The position numbers and the translations under genes were made by a program. Below, piece after piece: positions 10,149 to 21,566 of a stretch of DNA of 64,000 bases (the stretch's first letter is position 1; every line of letters starts with the position of its first letter). Origin of the DNA: Spisula solida. Lineage: Eukaryota > Mollusca > Bivalvia > Venerida > Mactridae. The notes beneath the pieces were generated by a model. It saw only the letters and a program-made list of their open reading frames with translations. It did not search any database and had not been told where the DNA came from. The DNA lies in contig OX365946.1 in NCBI GenBank assembly GCA_947247005.1, positions 5,092,453 to 5,156,452 of the forward strand. The letters run 5' to 3'.

Positions 10149-11887
10149 ATATGCTAATCAAAGTCATTAACTATCAAACTCATACTGGTCATATCTTTTT
10201 TCAAAATGTACCAGAAAATGATCCAATTTCAATTTATTCTCCAAAGATTTAAAACATTCAATTGTGAAATTCGTGAACACAAGGATTTTTTTATATTGTA
10301 TTATCAAACCTGTTCAGAGTTTGTTCTGTGGGAGTTAAATATTATACATGGTATAGGAACATATCAGTTTATCTTCATTTGAATTTATCAGTCGCCCTAT
10401 ACCAGAGACTATAATATACTGAGGCATAATTTAAATGACCATAACTCATCAAATTAAAAATAATAGCAGAAAAGCTAATATTCTTTCTGGTGATATCCAG
10501 ATTATTCTGATAAATTTTGTCAGATTTACTCCTATAGTTTGTTTCAATTTCTGTTGCTAAGGCCAAAATAATAATTGTGTGTTTCTAGTAACCCTGCCTT
10601 AAGCATAAGGTTTAACATTTTCTTTGTCCAACTTCTTTAATGGTATATTGTTGGAAGTCACTGCAGATTGTCGATTTTCCAGTATATAAAACAAAATTAA
10701 TAATATTTTTTAAAAAATCCCAACCTTCATCCTAGACAATAATTTTTATGTTACCAGTACCACAATATTAATTTGGCTTAGAACCAGAGAGAAAACCATA
10801 TGATTTTGTGTATACTGTGTAACACCAGTTTTACAATGACAAGAGACAATATACAACATTGACAAAGATCAGACAGACAGATAGCTTGAGATACCCCATA
10901 GTGTACATCTAGAGTTTTATGATCCTATTATTATACCACTTCAATGTAACAGATAGATAAAGCCTGTGCACTCTTTTGCACCTTTTGATAACGACACAAA
11001 TTGATGTCAAAGATAAACTACAAACAATTACTTTAATTATTTACTGCAGACCTAAATATATATCATATTTCGAATATTTTTAGACAAATGAAAACTTAAT
11101 TTGTACCTGAATCATATATATTTTATCCATTTGTGATAAAGGACACATTTTGTATAATCTTTTATTAGGACTGTGACATTGATAGTTGTTCTAAGCATAA
11201 ATTAATAGCTAGACCACCTTTATATTATAAAATTTTATATGTCTATATATTATTATCTTTGTTTATATTATTATACAATTTGGCCCACTATACAAAAGTT
11301 TACCTTTATTAACACCAACACAAAATAATATTATTTAAAATTCTAACACGATCTGCGGATTAATCGTTTAAATATAAAACGGACCTAACAATGTTTTATT
11401 ACCCCCATAAAACATACCTATCAAATTGGCTGTTTCTATTTACGCCCAGTATCACGTGACATATTTATGAATGAATGAACGTAAACTTTATAGTAAATTT
11501 TTCTACGAGTTACGTTGACAAGGCGAGTTGCACGAGAATCCAGTGTTACAGCTATGACGCATCTATTTTTAGAAACTCCAATATACTCTAGAAACCAAGT
11601 TTTATTAAAGCACTGATAATCAATTCATTTATATTTTTCATTTTATGAAATAGATACCATATACTCGTGTTATTAAAATTGTTTCAATGTTTAAAATGTG
11701 GTATTTCCTTCAGAAAATTACGATGGTCGTTTTCATTAACGAGGGAGGTAATTGTACCAGCTAATAAGCCACTCAATTTCAGCGTGGAATTATGTTCAAT
11801 GTCAAATGGGTGAAAATGGAATGCGCGCAGAAAAATAGTGCGGGATATTATCGTATTTAGAATCGAAATAAAAACTCTGTTCTTGTA
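10149..11887. other. Unassigned AT-rich DNA
   Basis: No gene, RNA or repeat pair was recognised. 'gaggcataat' near 10,423 resembles 'tatgcctca' just outside the fold-back at 9,935 in inverted orientation, which could mark an outer end of that element, but copy 2 does not support it. Confidence 0.3.
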
Positions 11888-12011
11888 TATTGTCGGTGAA
11901 TAAAACACGGGCACTCGTTCGGATGCGGAAAATTAAATCACTCGTGCTACGCACTCGTGATTTAATTTTTCCGCATCCGAACTCCTGCCCGTGTTTTATT
12001 CACCGACAATA
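11888..12011. repeat. 124-bp perfect-type palindrome
   Basis: The arms TATTGTCGGTGAATAAAACA and TGTTTTATTCACCGACAATA pair and continue inward through 'cggatgcggaaaattaaatc'. Only a few mismatches occur over about 55 bases. The centre contains CACTCGTG twice around 'ctacg'. The centre recalls those of the fold-backs at 9,773 and 21,132. No coding capacity and no clear target duplication. It is likely a fold-back transposon or MITE. Confidence 0.7.
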
Positions 12012-13653
12012 AACGCGAACAGATTTTTATTTCTTAAGTAAAGATCTTTCTAAATTCATATACTTTCCAAACTTAATAAAAACCAATACTAAGTTCCCTG
12101 TATGTATTTAAATGTCAACCACAATTTTTGTTTGCCTGTAAAATCTTTTAATTTCAGGGGAGTTGAATTTTCATTGATTTCATTGTTGAACGACCACAAA
12201 ATCTTATCCCCACAATAAATCAACCTCCTACATACAGATCATGGGTACAAACGCATCTTTAAATTTAAATCCTTAAAATGGTCAATTTGATACTTAGAAT
12301 TCGTAGCCAACAGGTCGCACATACATTTCAAGATATAAAGACATCGTCAAGTTAGCATGTGTTCATTTTGATGTTTTATATATATATTAATTGTCAAACA
12401 AAAATATCATACGATATACTGAAACCAAAAAGTTTAGTCACTACAGTATGTTTCAATTGTGATCTACCAGATTTGAATTATAAGTTACAATGTGAATCCT
12501 TATAATTGGCCTATAAGATATGGATAGGAGAAAAGTTCTTGTTTCTTCATTATTTCTTTTTAATTGGTATTCACATTTTAAATTAACATTAAAATATAGA
12601 CTATTTATATATAACAAGTTCAAAAGGCAACATATCACATACTGTTACAAGTACACAATTTAAAAGTTTACTTTAATAATTAATATAAAACATACTTGTT
12701 ATATTGTTCAACTAAATCATTAGGTTTAATGTTTATTAACTAATATGAAAAATACAGTAAGATACTGATCACAATCAAAGTTACTCTTTAAAGGTGACAG
12801 ATGGTGAGAACATAATACTGATTGGTTTTATATTGGTACCCCACTGTGTACACTGATTAGGGTCTGATCTGATGGATACTGCACACAGGGAACTGTATTG
12901 TTTATTGTCTTGATCTCTCTGTCATTAATTAATTACAAGTACAAGACGAATTTGCACTGATCATGTTTCTGTGTTTGAGTTTGTTGCTGTTTTTAGTGGT
13001 ATTATGATTAACTTAAGCCTAATTTTATTGTTTTATTTATTTTTTTGCTGTTTTTTTAGTAAATTCTATTTTAAACAAAATTTTGTCACATTGACATCAC
13101 ATACAAACCAATTTTGAAGTAAACAGTTCTAATACTATTATTATCAAAAAGTGTACTAATTAAATGAAATAAGCTATGTCTCAATACTGAAATTTTAAAC
13201 ATGATTTTTTTTTCTTAATTATTTCAAGGTTTCCATTGCACAGGAACTACATTTATAAGAGGACTTTTATTCACAATGTTGAATGAAACCGGATACAGAC
13301 AAAATCCCCGTTGGACATAATCCCTATCACTGGTTTCTTTATAACATTGATTATTTATGTTTGTATTTTCATTAATTATACAATAAAAATAAAGTATTTT
13401 TGTTGTGTACTGTATAATAGGTACTTAAAGTGCAACGAAAATGAACGTCTTTTACTTAATACACAGTGTGGATTTTGTCCACCCAATGATGAGGATTTTG
13501 TCCATCTTTTGAAATCCATAATGGGATATTGTTGACCTGGACAAAAATTAGCTGGTGGTATTATGCATCTGTCAATTGAAACTAGCCCCCAACCACGGGG
13601 AATGGCAGTAACTTTTAATAGTTTGCTGTATTCAAATCCCTGGTAAAATCCTT
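12012..13653. other. Unassigned AT-rich DNA
   Basis: Nothing recognisable beyond short AT-rich open frames. Frames at 13,311-13,535 and on the opposite strand at 13,376-13,699 overlap each other and lack motifs. Confidence 0.3.
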
Positions 13654-13654
13654 G

Positions 13655-13724
13655 CCCCCCCCCCCAGGGCCATACATACAGATAGTAAAACTCCTGCAAA
13701 TTGCCCCCCCCCCCCCCCCCCCCC
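13655..13724. repeat. Two poly-C tracts
   Basis: An 11-base C run (13,655-13,665) and a 21-base C run (13,704-13,724) flank a short unique stretch. Long homopolymers are error-prone in sequencing, so the true lengths are uncertain. Confidence 0.7.
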
Positions 13725-13864
13725 TATACCTCACAGGTAATCACAGCTATATTCTCTAAGAAAATAACGGATTTAATATCCAAATATTACTGAAAGAAAC
13801 TCTAAATTTTGTTCATTTTTACAAAGACCTACACTCTGAAGTAGTATAAAATATGTCCCTGTAA

Positions 13865-15418
13865 TAGTGTTCCACAATCGGACCAAAATTACTATCGGTA
13901 ATCGAATCGAATTTTCATTTCACTATCGATTGATTAATCGATTATGCTATCGAAAACTCGGAAGAAAATTACGTTCCTAGCTACTCCAGTTAAGTGGTTC
14001 GGAGGCCCTTGGAAATTATATAACAAGAGTAATTAATCAAAACTGGGGTGTCACTAGACACAATAAACCCTGTCACAGGCCCCTAATTACTCAATGGTTT
14101 GAGTATCCTTTCATAAAACACAGGAGTCCTTCCTCAATGTATGGATGTTAAAGCCTTAAAACACTTGATCTAATATGTAGCTCCTTTTAAATTAACCGAA
14201 AAAGTTTTATTGCTCTTAATCAATGTTAATTTGTACTTAAATAAAGCCTTATTCAAGTTATTTGGATTTTTTAACAAAGTTTAGTTAAAACCAACATCAT
14301 TTAAATGGATAATCTGAAGCAAGGCTCTATGACCTCTTTAGATTCAGGAGACCAAAAAAAATTATATAAATATGCATATTTGCATGGATATAAACACTTC
14401 TTGATGCATTAAAAAGCTACTACATGGTACAGTAGCTCTACTTTCAATTTATTTATTTAAATGTTGCGAAAATATATGACATTCGGAAGTAACATAATTC
14501 CAGTTGTAACTGGCGGCAAAACTATCAATTTGTTATATTTTGGTTACTTACACGACCCAGCGATTTTCCCCCTTCTTTGTTAGGTACCCCTAAAAGGTAG
14601 CTTCCCAATTGGAAAAAGTATCCATTTTCCCAATTTCAGAGGAAAATAATTCCCAATCTTGTGCATCTTGGCTGCGCAAGTCATGCCATAAGTTAAAATT
14701 TGTGCATTTTATGAGGAAATGCATGGCATATCATGCACAAGCTTTTATGTTAGTTTCTATCATCATTAAGATAGATGTCGTTTTTTTAAGAATTCACAAA
14801 AATTTCCAATTTGAGCAAAAACGCCGCAAGTTTTCCCAATTTGTCTGGTACCAGTACCTTTCCCAAACAAGCAAGAAAAATCGCTGCTGACCTTATCATT
14901 AAATTACGGCTACCAGATTAGACTCGAACGTAAAAACAACAAATCTCGATCTAGACACTAATTGTTTATATTTACGGTCACTCACAACTACAATGTAAAT
15001 CAATGCGCGGAAAATAGTTCTAGCGATAGACTCCTCCTTCCGATAGAAGTGTATAGGTATAGGTAGGTGGAGTTATTGAATAGGATTGTGGACTCGCGCA
15101 TTGCAAGAATTGTAATTTAATTATTCCTAACTTGATAATTGGCGCGTGTGTCATAACATAAACACATCAATTTCTGAATGGCGGCGTGATCAATACGAGT
15201 GTTAATCAAGTGTAACGCACATTGATTCTATCGGAATGATAAGGATTACAAGTTGGTGGGAATTTTAATTTAAAATTGGGGGAAATGGTTCTTATTTTTG
15301 ATCGTCACGAGTTTGTTCATCTGTAAGCCTTTTACTGGCGACTATCGATTTTTCTAATTCACTATCGATAGTCGGCGATTTCAACATTACAGCGACGATT
15401 GTTCGATTGGGATCACTA
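13865..15418. mobile_element. hAT-type element with 8-bp target duplication
   Basis: CCCTGTAA lies directly outside both ends (13,857-13,864 and 15,419-15,426), a perfect 8-bp duplication as expected for hAT. The ends TAGTGTTCCACAATCGG and TTCGATTGGGATCACTA are inverted with one indel. Inside each end lie ATCGAT-rich subterminal repeats, typical of hAT transposase-binding regions. At 1,554 bp it is too short for an autonomous hAT element. The interior has only short frames, such as 14,609-14,890, with no recognisable BED finger or dimerisation domain. It is therefore a non-autonomous derivative. Confidence 0.85.
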
Positions 15419-15426
15419 CCCTGTAA

Positions 15427-15806
15427 GGAAACTAATAAAATATGAAAATATATTTGATATGCATGCATAAAGGTAAGAATCATGTCAAATTCTCTGTGCT
15501 ATAGATTTATTTGATAATAGGAACATTTTTGTCTTGAACAATTCAGATAAAAATAAAATGTCCTTTATTCACATTGAAACACCATCATACTTTTAAGGGG
15601 ACGGACATTACACATACCATTCCTTTTTTCTTCATTATCTAATATTAAATAAAACAAGACTGCGTTCAATAAATGCATATTTTTGACAAGATCTCAGCAC
15701 AGTGCCACCTATACATATTATATCGAAATGACCTTTTATTATTGAATAATATTTTTCCAATATCAATTGTAAACAAAAAGGCGCACAAATATATTTGTTA
15801 TGTATA
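15427..15806. other. Unassigned DNA
   Basis: AT-rich spacer between the hAT-type element and the next palindrome; nothing recognised. Confidence 0.3.
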
Positions 15807-15908
15807 GGTTATCGATCATATATTAGAATAATAAACGAATTAAGTACAAGTGAGCGAAGCGAACGCCGTACTTAATTCGTTTATTATTCTAATATGTGAT
15901 CTATAACC
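15807..15908. repeat. Palindrome with GC-rich loop
   Basis: About 41-base arms (start GGTTATCGATCATATATTAG; end CTAATATGTGATCTATAACC) pair with two mismatches. The ~20-base loop is 'aagtgagcgaagcgaacgcc'. The loop is GC-rich against very AT-rich arms and shares GAGCGAAGC with the complement of the loop in the palindrome at 52,207. Non-coding; probably a fold-back transposon. Confidence 0.7.
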
Positions 15909-16021
15909 GGCTTATAGTTTACCCGCCCACTTTTTGGTGTCATTTCCAATGCTTTTGTTTGCAAACAATAGCATGCCCATTAATGGAGTAATGATGGTAA
16001 AATAAAGCAAGATTGTATGTA

Positions 16022-16872
16022 CGAGGGATGATCAACAAATACGCGGGAATATCCTTTGAAATCTTTATAACGTGACCAACACTTAAAATAATTGGTCATA
16101 TAAAAGATTGAGGTATTACAAATACACAATGTACATAGCTATAAAACATTAAACTCGAGGTAAAATTTGGTCGAAACAACATAGAAACTGCAACTTTAAA
16201 AAATAGCTGTACAACCAGATACACTTCATAGACCTGTAAACCGAACCTCATTTTTTCCTTTACCACTTACATGTAGATTATAAGAATTAGCTATTGGAGA
16301 TCATTAGTATTGATGACGTAATTTGTTATTGACGCCGTATAGCCTATTTGCATGTCGGCATTGATTTCACACGGCTACATATGATAGCATAAATATACCA
16401 AACATACACCTGTTTTGTTTGCTATAACATACCCCGGTTGTTGTTGCTTTGTGCAATATTGCCATTAGTATGTTATGACGTTTCAATCGCAACCGCACTT
16501 CATCGCCGATTTCTGTATCGCACTCATTTTCTGACGACTTTGAAGCAAATAGTTCTAAAACGGAATTGTGACATTAAAACTTGTTTTTGAAATCATGAAT
16601 GTAGTATTCATAACCCACCCTTTAAAAAATTACAAACACACGAATGACACGTCATCGTTTGCTACGTCCAACGTTGGAAAATATGAAAATTTGGGCCGCA
16701 TAATGTCAAAAAATATAGGAAACCGCATTCGTTCCGACTTTGGTTAACATTGATGATCAGCGGTGAATCAACTTGAATACATTTATCTTCATGTATAGAA
16801 AATTTCATTCACTTTACAATGACAAATAAAGAAATTAGGGCTTTTTTCCTTGTATTTGTTGATCACCCCTCG
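16022..16872. mobile_element. Mariner-like non-autonomous element, TA duplication
   Basis: The inverted ends CGAGGGATGATCAACAAAT and ATTTGTTGATCACCCCTCG match at about 21 of 22 positions including the next bases. TA lies on both sides (16,020-16,021 and 16,873-16,874). The CGAGGG-type end recalls mariner-like TIRs. The 851-bp interior shows no transposase frame, and intact mariners are about 1.3 kb, so it is an internally deleted or unrelated-interior derivative. Another CGAGGGT-type end sits at 19,244. Confidence 0.8.
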
Positions 16873-16874
16873 TA

Positions 16875-17267
16875 TATAAGCTGGTAATTGCTGATATAGG
16901 GATAACTGTACAATTTAGAGGGAAGGCGGGTCTAGTATTCCATATATGGACACAGAAAAATTGTCCTAATAAATGGATTTACTTCATGAACCACTTACTA
17001 GATATTGTGTCCATTGCACAAATAAATGGATTAGAGGTCCAAAAATTTGAAAATCCCTGGCTTTTGATTGGACAAAGAAGTAGGATAAACTATAAGTAAC
17101 GATAAAGCACCTTACCTCACTAAGTGCTCAGATACACCTGATAATACTAGAATTCTTAATAAATCAATAATACATTCACACTTCAGTGGCCCAAACAGAG
17201 ATATCTATAAGGCCAAACTTAAATATTCTATGTTTCCCCTTCTTGACTGAAGCAGATAGTAGGTAGT
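16875..17267. other. Unassigned DNA
   Basis: Contains a short direct repeat 'aataaatggatt' (near 16,969 and 17,022) beside 'ggacac' and 'gtgtcc', hinting at a decayed inverted-repeat element. Nothing firm. Confidence 0.3.
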
Positions 17268-17480
17268 CAGGGGCGTAGCATGATCTAAACTAATGTGTAG
17301 GCCAATTTTGAGGGGGGCCCGGGTGCATTTTCTACATTAGTGTAGGTGCATTCTTAGTACTTTTCAGGCTAAAAACAAGAACAATTATTATGACTCACAC
17401 TTGTCGACCATTACAACAAATGAAATATCACAAATTAAAGTAGAGTATATCAATTCATATTGAAGGGGGGGGGGGTCAAG
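17268..17480. mobile_element. Orphan hAT-like end CAGGGGCGTAGC
   Basis: The 12-mer CAGGGGCGTAGC at 17,268-17,279 is a common form of hAT terminal repeat in aquatic animals, by my recollection. Its inverted form GCTACGCCCCTG occurs only at 27,466-27,477, and the flanks give no matching 8-bp duplication, so the two are probably ends of different broken copies. A run of 11 G follows at 17,465. Confidence 0.4.
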
Positions 17481-18112
17481 GATATCAAGAACCGGCTTTA
17501 TCCAGGAATCACCGAGACCTTCTGGGTAGGACCGTATCTCTACCTAACGTGTACCATAATAAATCGTAACATACCAGATATGATATAAGACTGCGGAGAG
17601 AGCAGTGAAGTCAATGGGTGACACCTTTTAGACTGAGTTTATGTCGGCATAAGTGGATGCTCTCTTTCCAACACCCATCTCCCATCAGCGGAATAATAGC
17701 CTGATTCCGCTTCTAGTTCATCATGCTCAACTGGCATGCATTTCTTAGCTGGTTTCTTATTTTGTGGCATGACTTGATATGATTATCAGTTTAATGACAG
17801 CTGATGCTCTTCCCGCCTTTTACCCAAGTTCATATATCATATCTAGTGACTTCCAGGTAGCACCAGCGTGTCACCTGGGCACAGCTGTGGCAAAACTGTC
17901 AACGTAACACAACTGGCAATAAACAGGACCTAACCGTATTTTACCAGGGCCCTACCCTAATGAGTCAATGACACCGTATTAAACGGGGAATATTACCCTA
18001 GCAGCTTAACCTACTCGGGCGTCACACTGATACACACACAAGAATATTCTTTCAGACCGGGGTACCACCGCGGTAACGTCTTGAATGTGAAAATGCAATT
18101 GATTTTTGTAAC
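17481..18112. other. Unassigned DNA
   Basis: Slightly less AT-rich than its surroundings; no open frame, RNA or repeat partner within the window was recognised. Confidence 0.3.
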
Positions 18113-18265
18113 AACAAGTCATTAAGAATTGCAGGCAATACAGAAGTCCTATTTCTTAAACCAAGCTTAGAAACTGTTTGCGTTATGTGAAGATCCAGAT
18201 TTTTTGATGGGCAGACAGACAAGACAGGCAAGGCAGATGGAGGGCAAACCTGTAGTCCCCTTCAG
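18113..18265. mobile_element. Short copy of the 753-1,165 element family
   Basis: The left flank 'attaagaattgcaggcaat', the middle 'ccaagcttagaaactgttt' and the tail 'gagggcaaacctgtag' match the ends of the element at 753-1,165. The tandem core is reduced to a fraction of one unit, and the microsatellite reads 'gggcagacagacaagacagg'. This is an internally deleted family member and lies just left of the hAT element at 18,286. Confidence 0.6.
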
Positions 18266-18285
18266 TTGAAAACTTTAGTAGCTAA

Positions 18286-18748
18286 TAGGACTGCGTGTCA
18301 GTTAAAATGATTGATACGATATTTGTATCGATACAAAATGATCGATATTCGATATGTCATTTGATATTTTGTTTTGACAATAAACAATTTAAAAACTGTA
18401 AATAGGCACTTTCAGATTTACAACATATATTTAACTTGCAGAACACGATCACGTGAGGCTTGAGATATGTGATAAACAACCTATTTACACATGTTTAAAT
18501 TGCATGAGTAAATTGCAAAGCAGATTCTTGTTTGAAAATTAGATTCACTCGGACATAAGCAGTGTCGACGACCTGGCCATTTTGAGACGATACAAAAAGA
18601 CTACCAAAAACTTAACTGGAAATGGGGATTTTGTTGTGTATTTATGTTGATTGATGTTTTGACCGATACGGACAGGGTCGATACGATGTATCGATCGAAC
18701 ACAAAATACCGGTATTCGATTTATATCGGAAACCGGTACGCAACCCTA
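18286..18748. mobile_element. hAT-type MITE with 8-bp target duplication
   Basis: GTAGCTAA is repeated exactly outside both ends (18,278-18,285 and 18,749-18,756). The ends TAGGACTGCGTGTC and GGTACGCAACCCTA are imperfect inverted repeats, and both flanking zones are full of GATACG and TATCGAT motifs. With 463 bp and no frame it is non-autonomous. It is clearly distinct in sequence from the hAT-type element at 13,865. Confidence 0.8.
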
Positions 18749-18756
18749 GTAGCTAA

Positions 18757-19090
18757 TCAGGGGTGAGGAAATGCCCAAATTTTGCACTTGCCCATGGGCA
18801 AGTTGGACTGAAAAATACACTTGCCCTAAACTACAACTTCTTGCCCAGGAAAACACGAAAAAAATCAAATAAAATTTCAGTTAAATCATTCAATTATTTA
18901 TCATGTGAAGGATTAGACTCAATATTAGATTTAATACAAAGTTTGTTAAGTAAATCAGTTTTGGTCAGTAATTTAGGTTTCATCATTGGGTAAAATAAGG
19001 AAATTATTTTATTTTCTCATGATTATTTTGCACTTGGCCAAGGGCAAGCTGGATGGAAAAATCTACTTGCCCACACCTGGCAAAAAGCCC
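18757..19090. repeat. Dispersed direct repeat of ~48 bp
   Basis: The block 'attttgcacttgcccatggg' near 18,777 recurs as 'attttgcacttggccaaggg' near 19,024. The similarity runs about 48 bases to 'acttgccc', with a ~200-base AT-rich spacer. The repeated 'caagttggactgaaaaat' phrase may be a decayed element or exon relic. Neither strand gives a recognised protein. Confidence 0.45.
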
Positions 19091-21131
19091 AAGTCAAGCA
19101 AGTCGGACATTGGAATTCCACACCCTTGCTAATATATATTTTACATTCAGGTTACATCAACACTTCAGTCCTAAAATACACACCATTTACACAACATAAG
19201 CCACAATCGCGAATTTGGTCACGTCAGCAAAATTGCCATTCAGTATACGAGGGTCATTCATTTAATACCCGGACGATGGTTATTGCTTGAAAACTGTTGT
19301 ACTGATATTGATCATTTTATGTCTGATTTTGAATTTTTTTTTAAATTGTTTATTTGGAATTTCTCATTCAAATTTGGAGAAATTATAGCCTATTAGCAAT
19401 TGGGAAAGGGTCTGTTTACCAGACCCTAATAAAGAAGGAAAAAAGTCACTGGATAACCATACATCGCTTAAAGTTTATTTACTTCCGCGTTTGATCAGCT
19501 TCGGTGGCCATTTTGAATAATTATTTATCGCAGGTGCGTGCGAGAGCTGTTTTCGAAAAACCTGTTATTTGATGAAACATGGTCGAAAATGTCTTAAAAT
19601 TAAATCAAACCCTTTAATATGCCTATACATAAGAAACAAACGCGTTATTGTTGCTATAAATCATTTAACTCCTATTTGCACAAATAAATATTTAAATTTA
19701 CGCAGCCGACAATCTTGAAAAATGAAAACATTTATCACATGGCTCGTTTCGGAACCCTTTTGTTATTAGGCAGTGGCTAGCCGACTAGACAGCGAAATTA
19801 GTGGTCCGGCATTGGATGACTAGCAAACACTATGTACATTGGCTAGGGAACCATCATTTTATTTCTATGCATTTAAGGCACTCGGAATTTAGTTATTTTC
19901 TTGTGATAAGTATCACAAATGTTTCTACCGAATAATAAACCACAAATTCGTAAATTGAATGAATGCGGAAATCGTTGTCGGGTTTTATAAAGCGCGACAA
20001 ATAGCAATGGTGCAGCTGTGTATTAGAAATGGCATTAGAAATGGAGTTAGAAGTAGTAACGGAACATATAGTGTTTCAATTACAGTATTATGAGGATGGG
20101 GAAAGTATATTACTTCATGCTGAAACAATGAAATTGCTGTGTAAGGTAATTGACAGTTTGGAATGTCACTGGTTTAAAATAGGGTGAAAACAATGTTGCC
20201 ATTTATGAATCGTATCATCATGTAGGCCCTATTTAAAATTTAAAAAAAATTACAATTGTAAATTGTATTGTTTTGTATATATGTGCCATTAAAACTGCGA
20301 ATGAAAAATAATTGCCATATTAACTTTGTTTGTGTTACCTCGGCAAATTAACATGCTTACTTTGTTTTCCAATACGGCGGACAATATATGAAGATGTATA
20401 CACGGCCGGTCACAAAATGGGTACAGATAAATGCACTAACATGTCTTGCCGAATTCGTAGTTTATTACAAGGTAGAAACATACGTGATACTTATACAAGA
20501 AAATAACTGAAATTCTGGATAACTAATGCATAGAAATAGAATGACAGCTACATAGCCAATGCACGTACTGGTTGGCGAGCAGTATCCGACAATTTTTGCA
20601 TGTTTTCTCCCTTTTTCTAGGATACGATGTGGTTTTGAAGAAAATAATTTACCTTTTAATAATCCTGGGCTCAAGTCCGAAATATTTGTCACTTTTTTGG
20701 TACTTTTAACGTAACACAATGAACTGTAATTGGGGCCACAAAGGGGTCACTATTTTAGGCCGTTAATTGAATGAAGAGTAGCAGTAGCCGACATTTCGCA
20801 TTTATTAACTAATACTTTTTTAATTTCCCTGTATTGAGCCTCTTAATTGAGGGGAATTAACTCCTATTGACTGTAATTATTGTTTTAGAGTTGTCTATCG
20901 TAGTTTAGAGTACATGCAGACAACGAATGAAGTCGTATAGTCATATCATTTTCCAATTAGTAAAAAACTATGAAGTCAATTAGTTAGACGTCAATAACGA
21001 CGTATTTTGTCAATATTATTTTTTTGCCGACTTTCGTTTTGGGTTGCCAATTCCGTTGATGCCTGTTGAGAGCTACAATTAGCTTTATCGACAACTCAGG
21101 CAATCCCAAGGCTATAAATAGATAGAGGATA
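19091..21131. other. Mostly unassigned DNA with an orphan mariner-type end
   Basis: TATACGAGGGTCATTCATTT at 19,242 resembles the start of mariner-like elements, but no inverted partner is visible downstream. The rest has no recognised gene, RNA or repeat. Confidence 0.35.
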
Positions 21132-21566
21132 TTTGTTGATTTTTGTTGTAAGATCAAATTTATTTCACAGAGTGGTCACAGAAAATCAATATTTTCACGA
21201 GTGGCGTAGCCACAAGTGAAAATATAATTTTCTGTGATCACGAGTGAAATAAAATTGATCTTACACCAAAAATCAACAAATTTTCTGTTTATTATATGCC
21301 TCATTTCCTCTTAAATAGGTGCCGCTATTGGCTTAATTGGAAAAAATCACGTCAAAATTAGAACGTCACGACGTGGGAATTATGACGTCATGATGACGTC
21401 ACGCATATTTTAAAGCCCGGCGCCGTTGACGTTACGTTTCTTTTTCAGCATGATACTGGGACCAGCTTCTTAAACAGTGAAAATAACAAAGTGGTATTTT
21501 CACTGTTATTTTCACTGTTTATTTCACTGAAAAATCTCCATAATCCATTGAAAGCAAATAATAAAG
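21132..21566. mobile_element. Fold-back element, copy 2
   Basis: A palindrome at 21,132-21,280 has arms of about 72 bases around 'gtggcgtagccac'. The tail matches copy 1 (9,773-10,148) through 'aaagcccggcgccgttgac', 'ccagcttctt' and 'agcaaataataaa'. This copy keeps about 55 bases missing from copy 1 ('ggtgccgctattggctta'), placed just after the palindrome. Both copies start after 'agaggatat', which probably marks the true left end. Confidence 0.75.

Noticed and set aside
13655..13724. Poly-C tracts as regulatory or assembly-gap signal
   Set aside because: Plain homopolymers; nothing nearby gives them a role and no gap is marked.
14609..14890. Transposase fragment of the hAT-type element
   Set aside because: The frame shows no BED finger or hAT dimerisation motif; the element looks non-autonomous.
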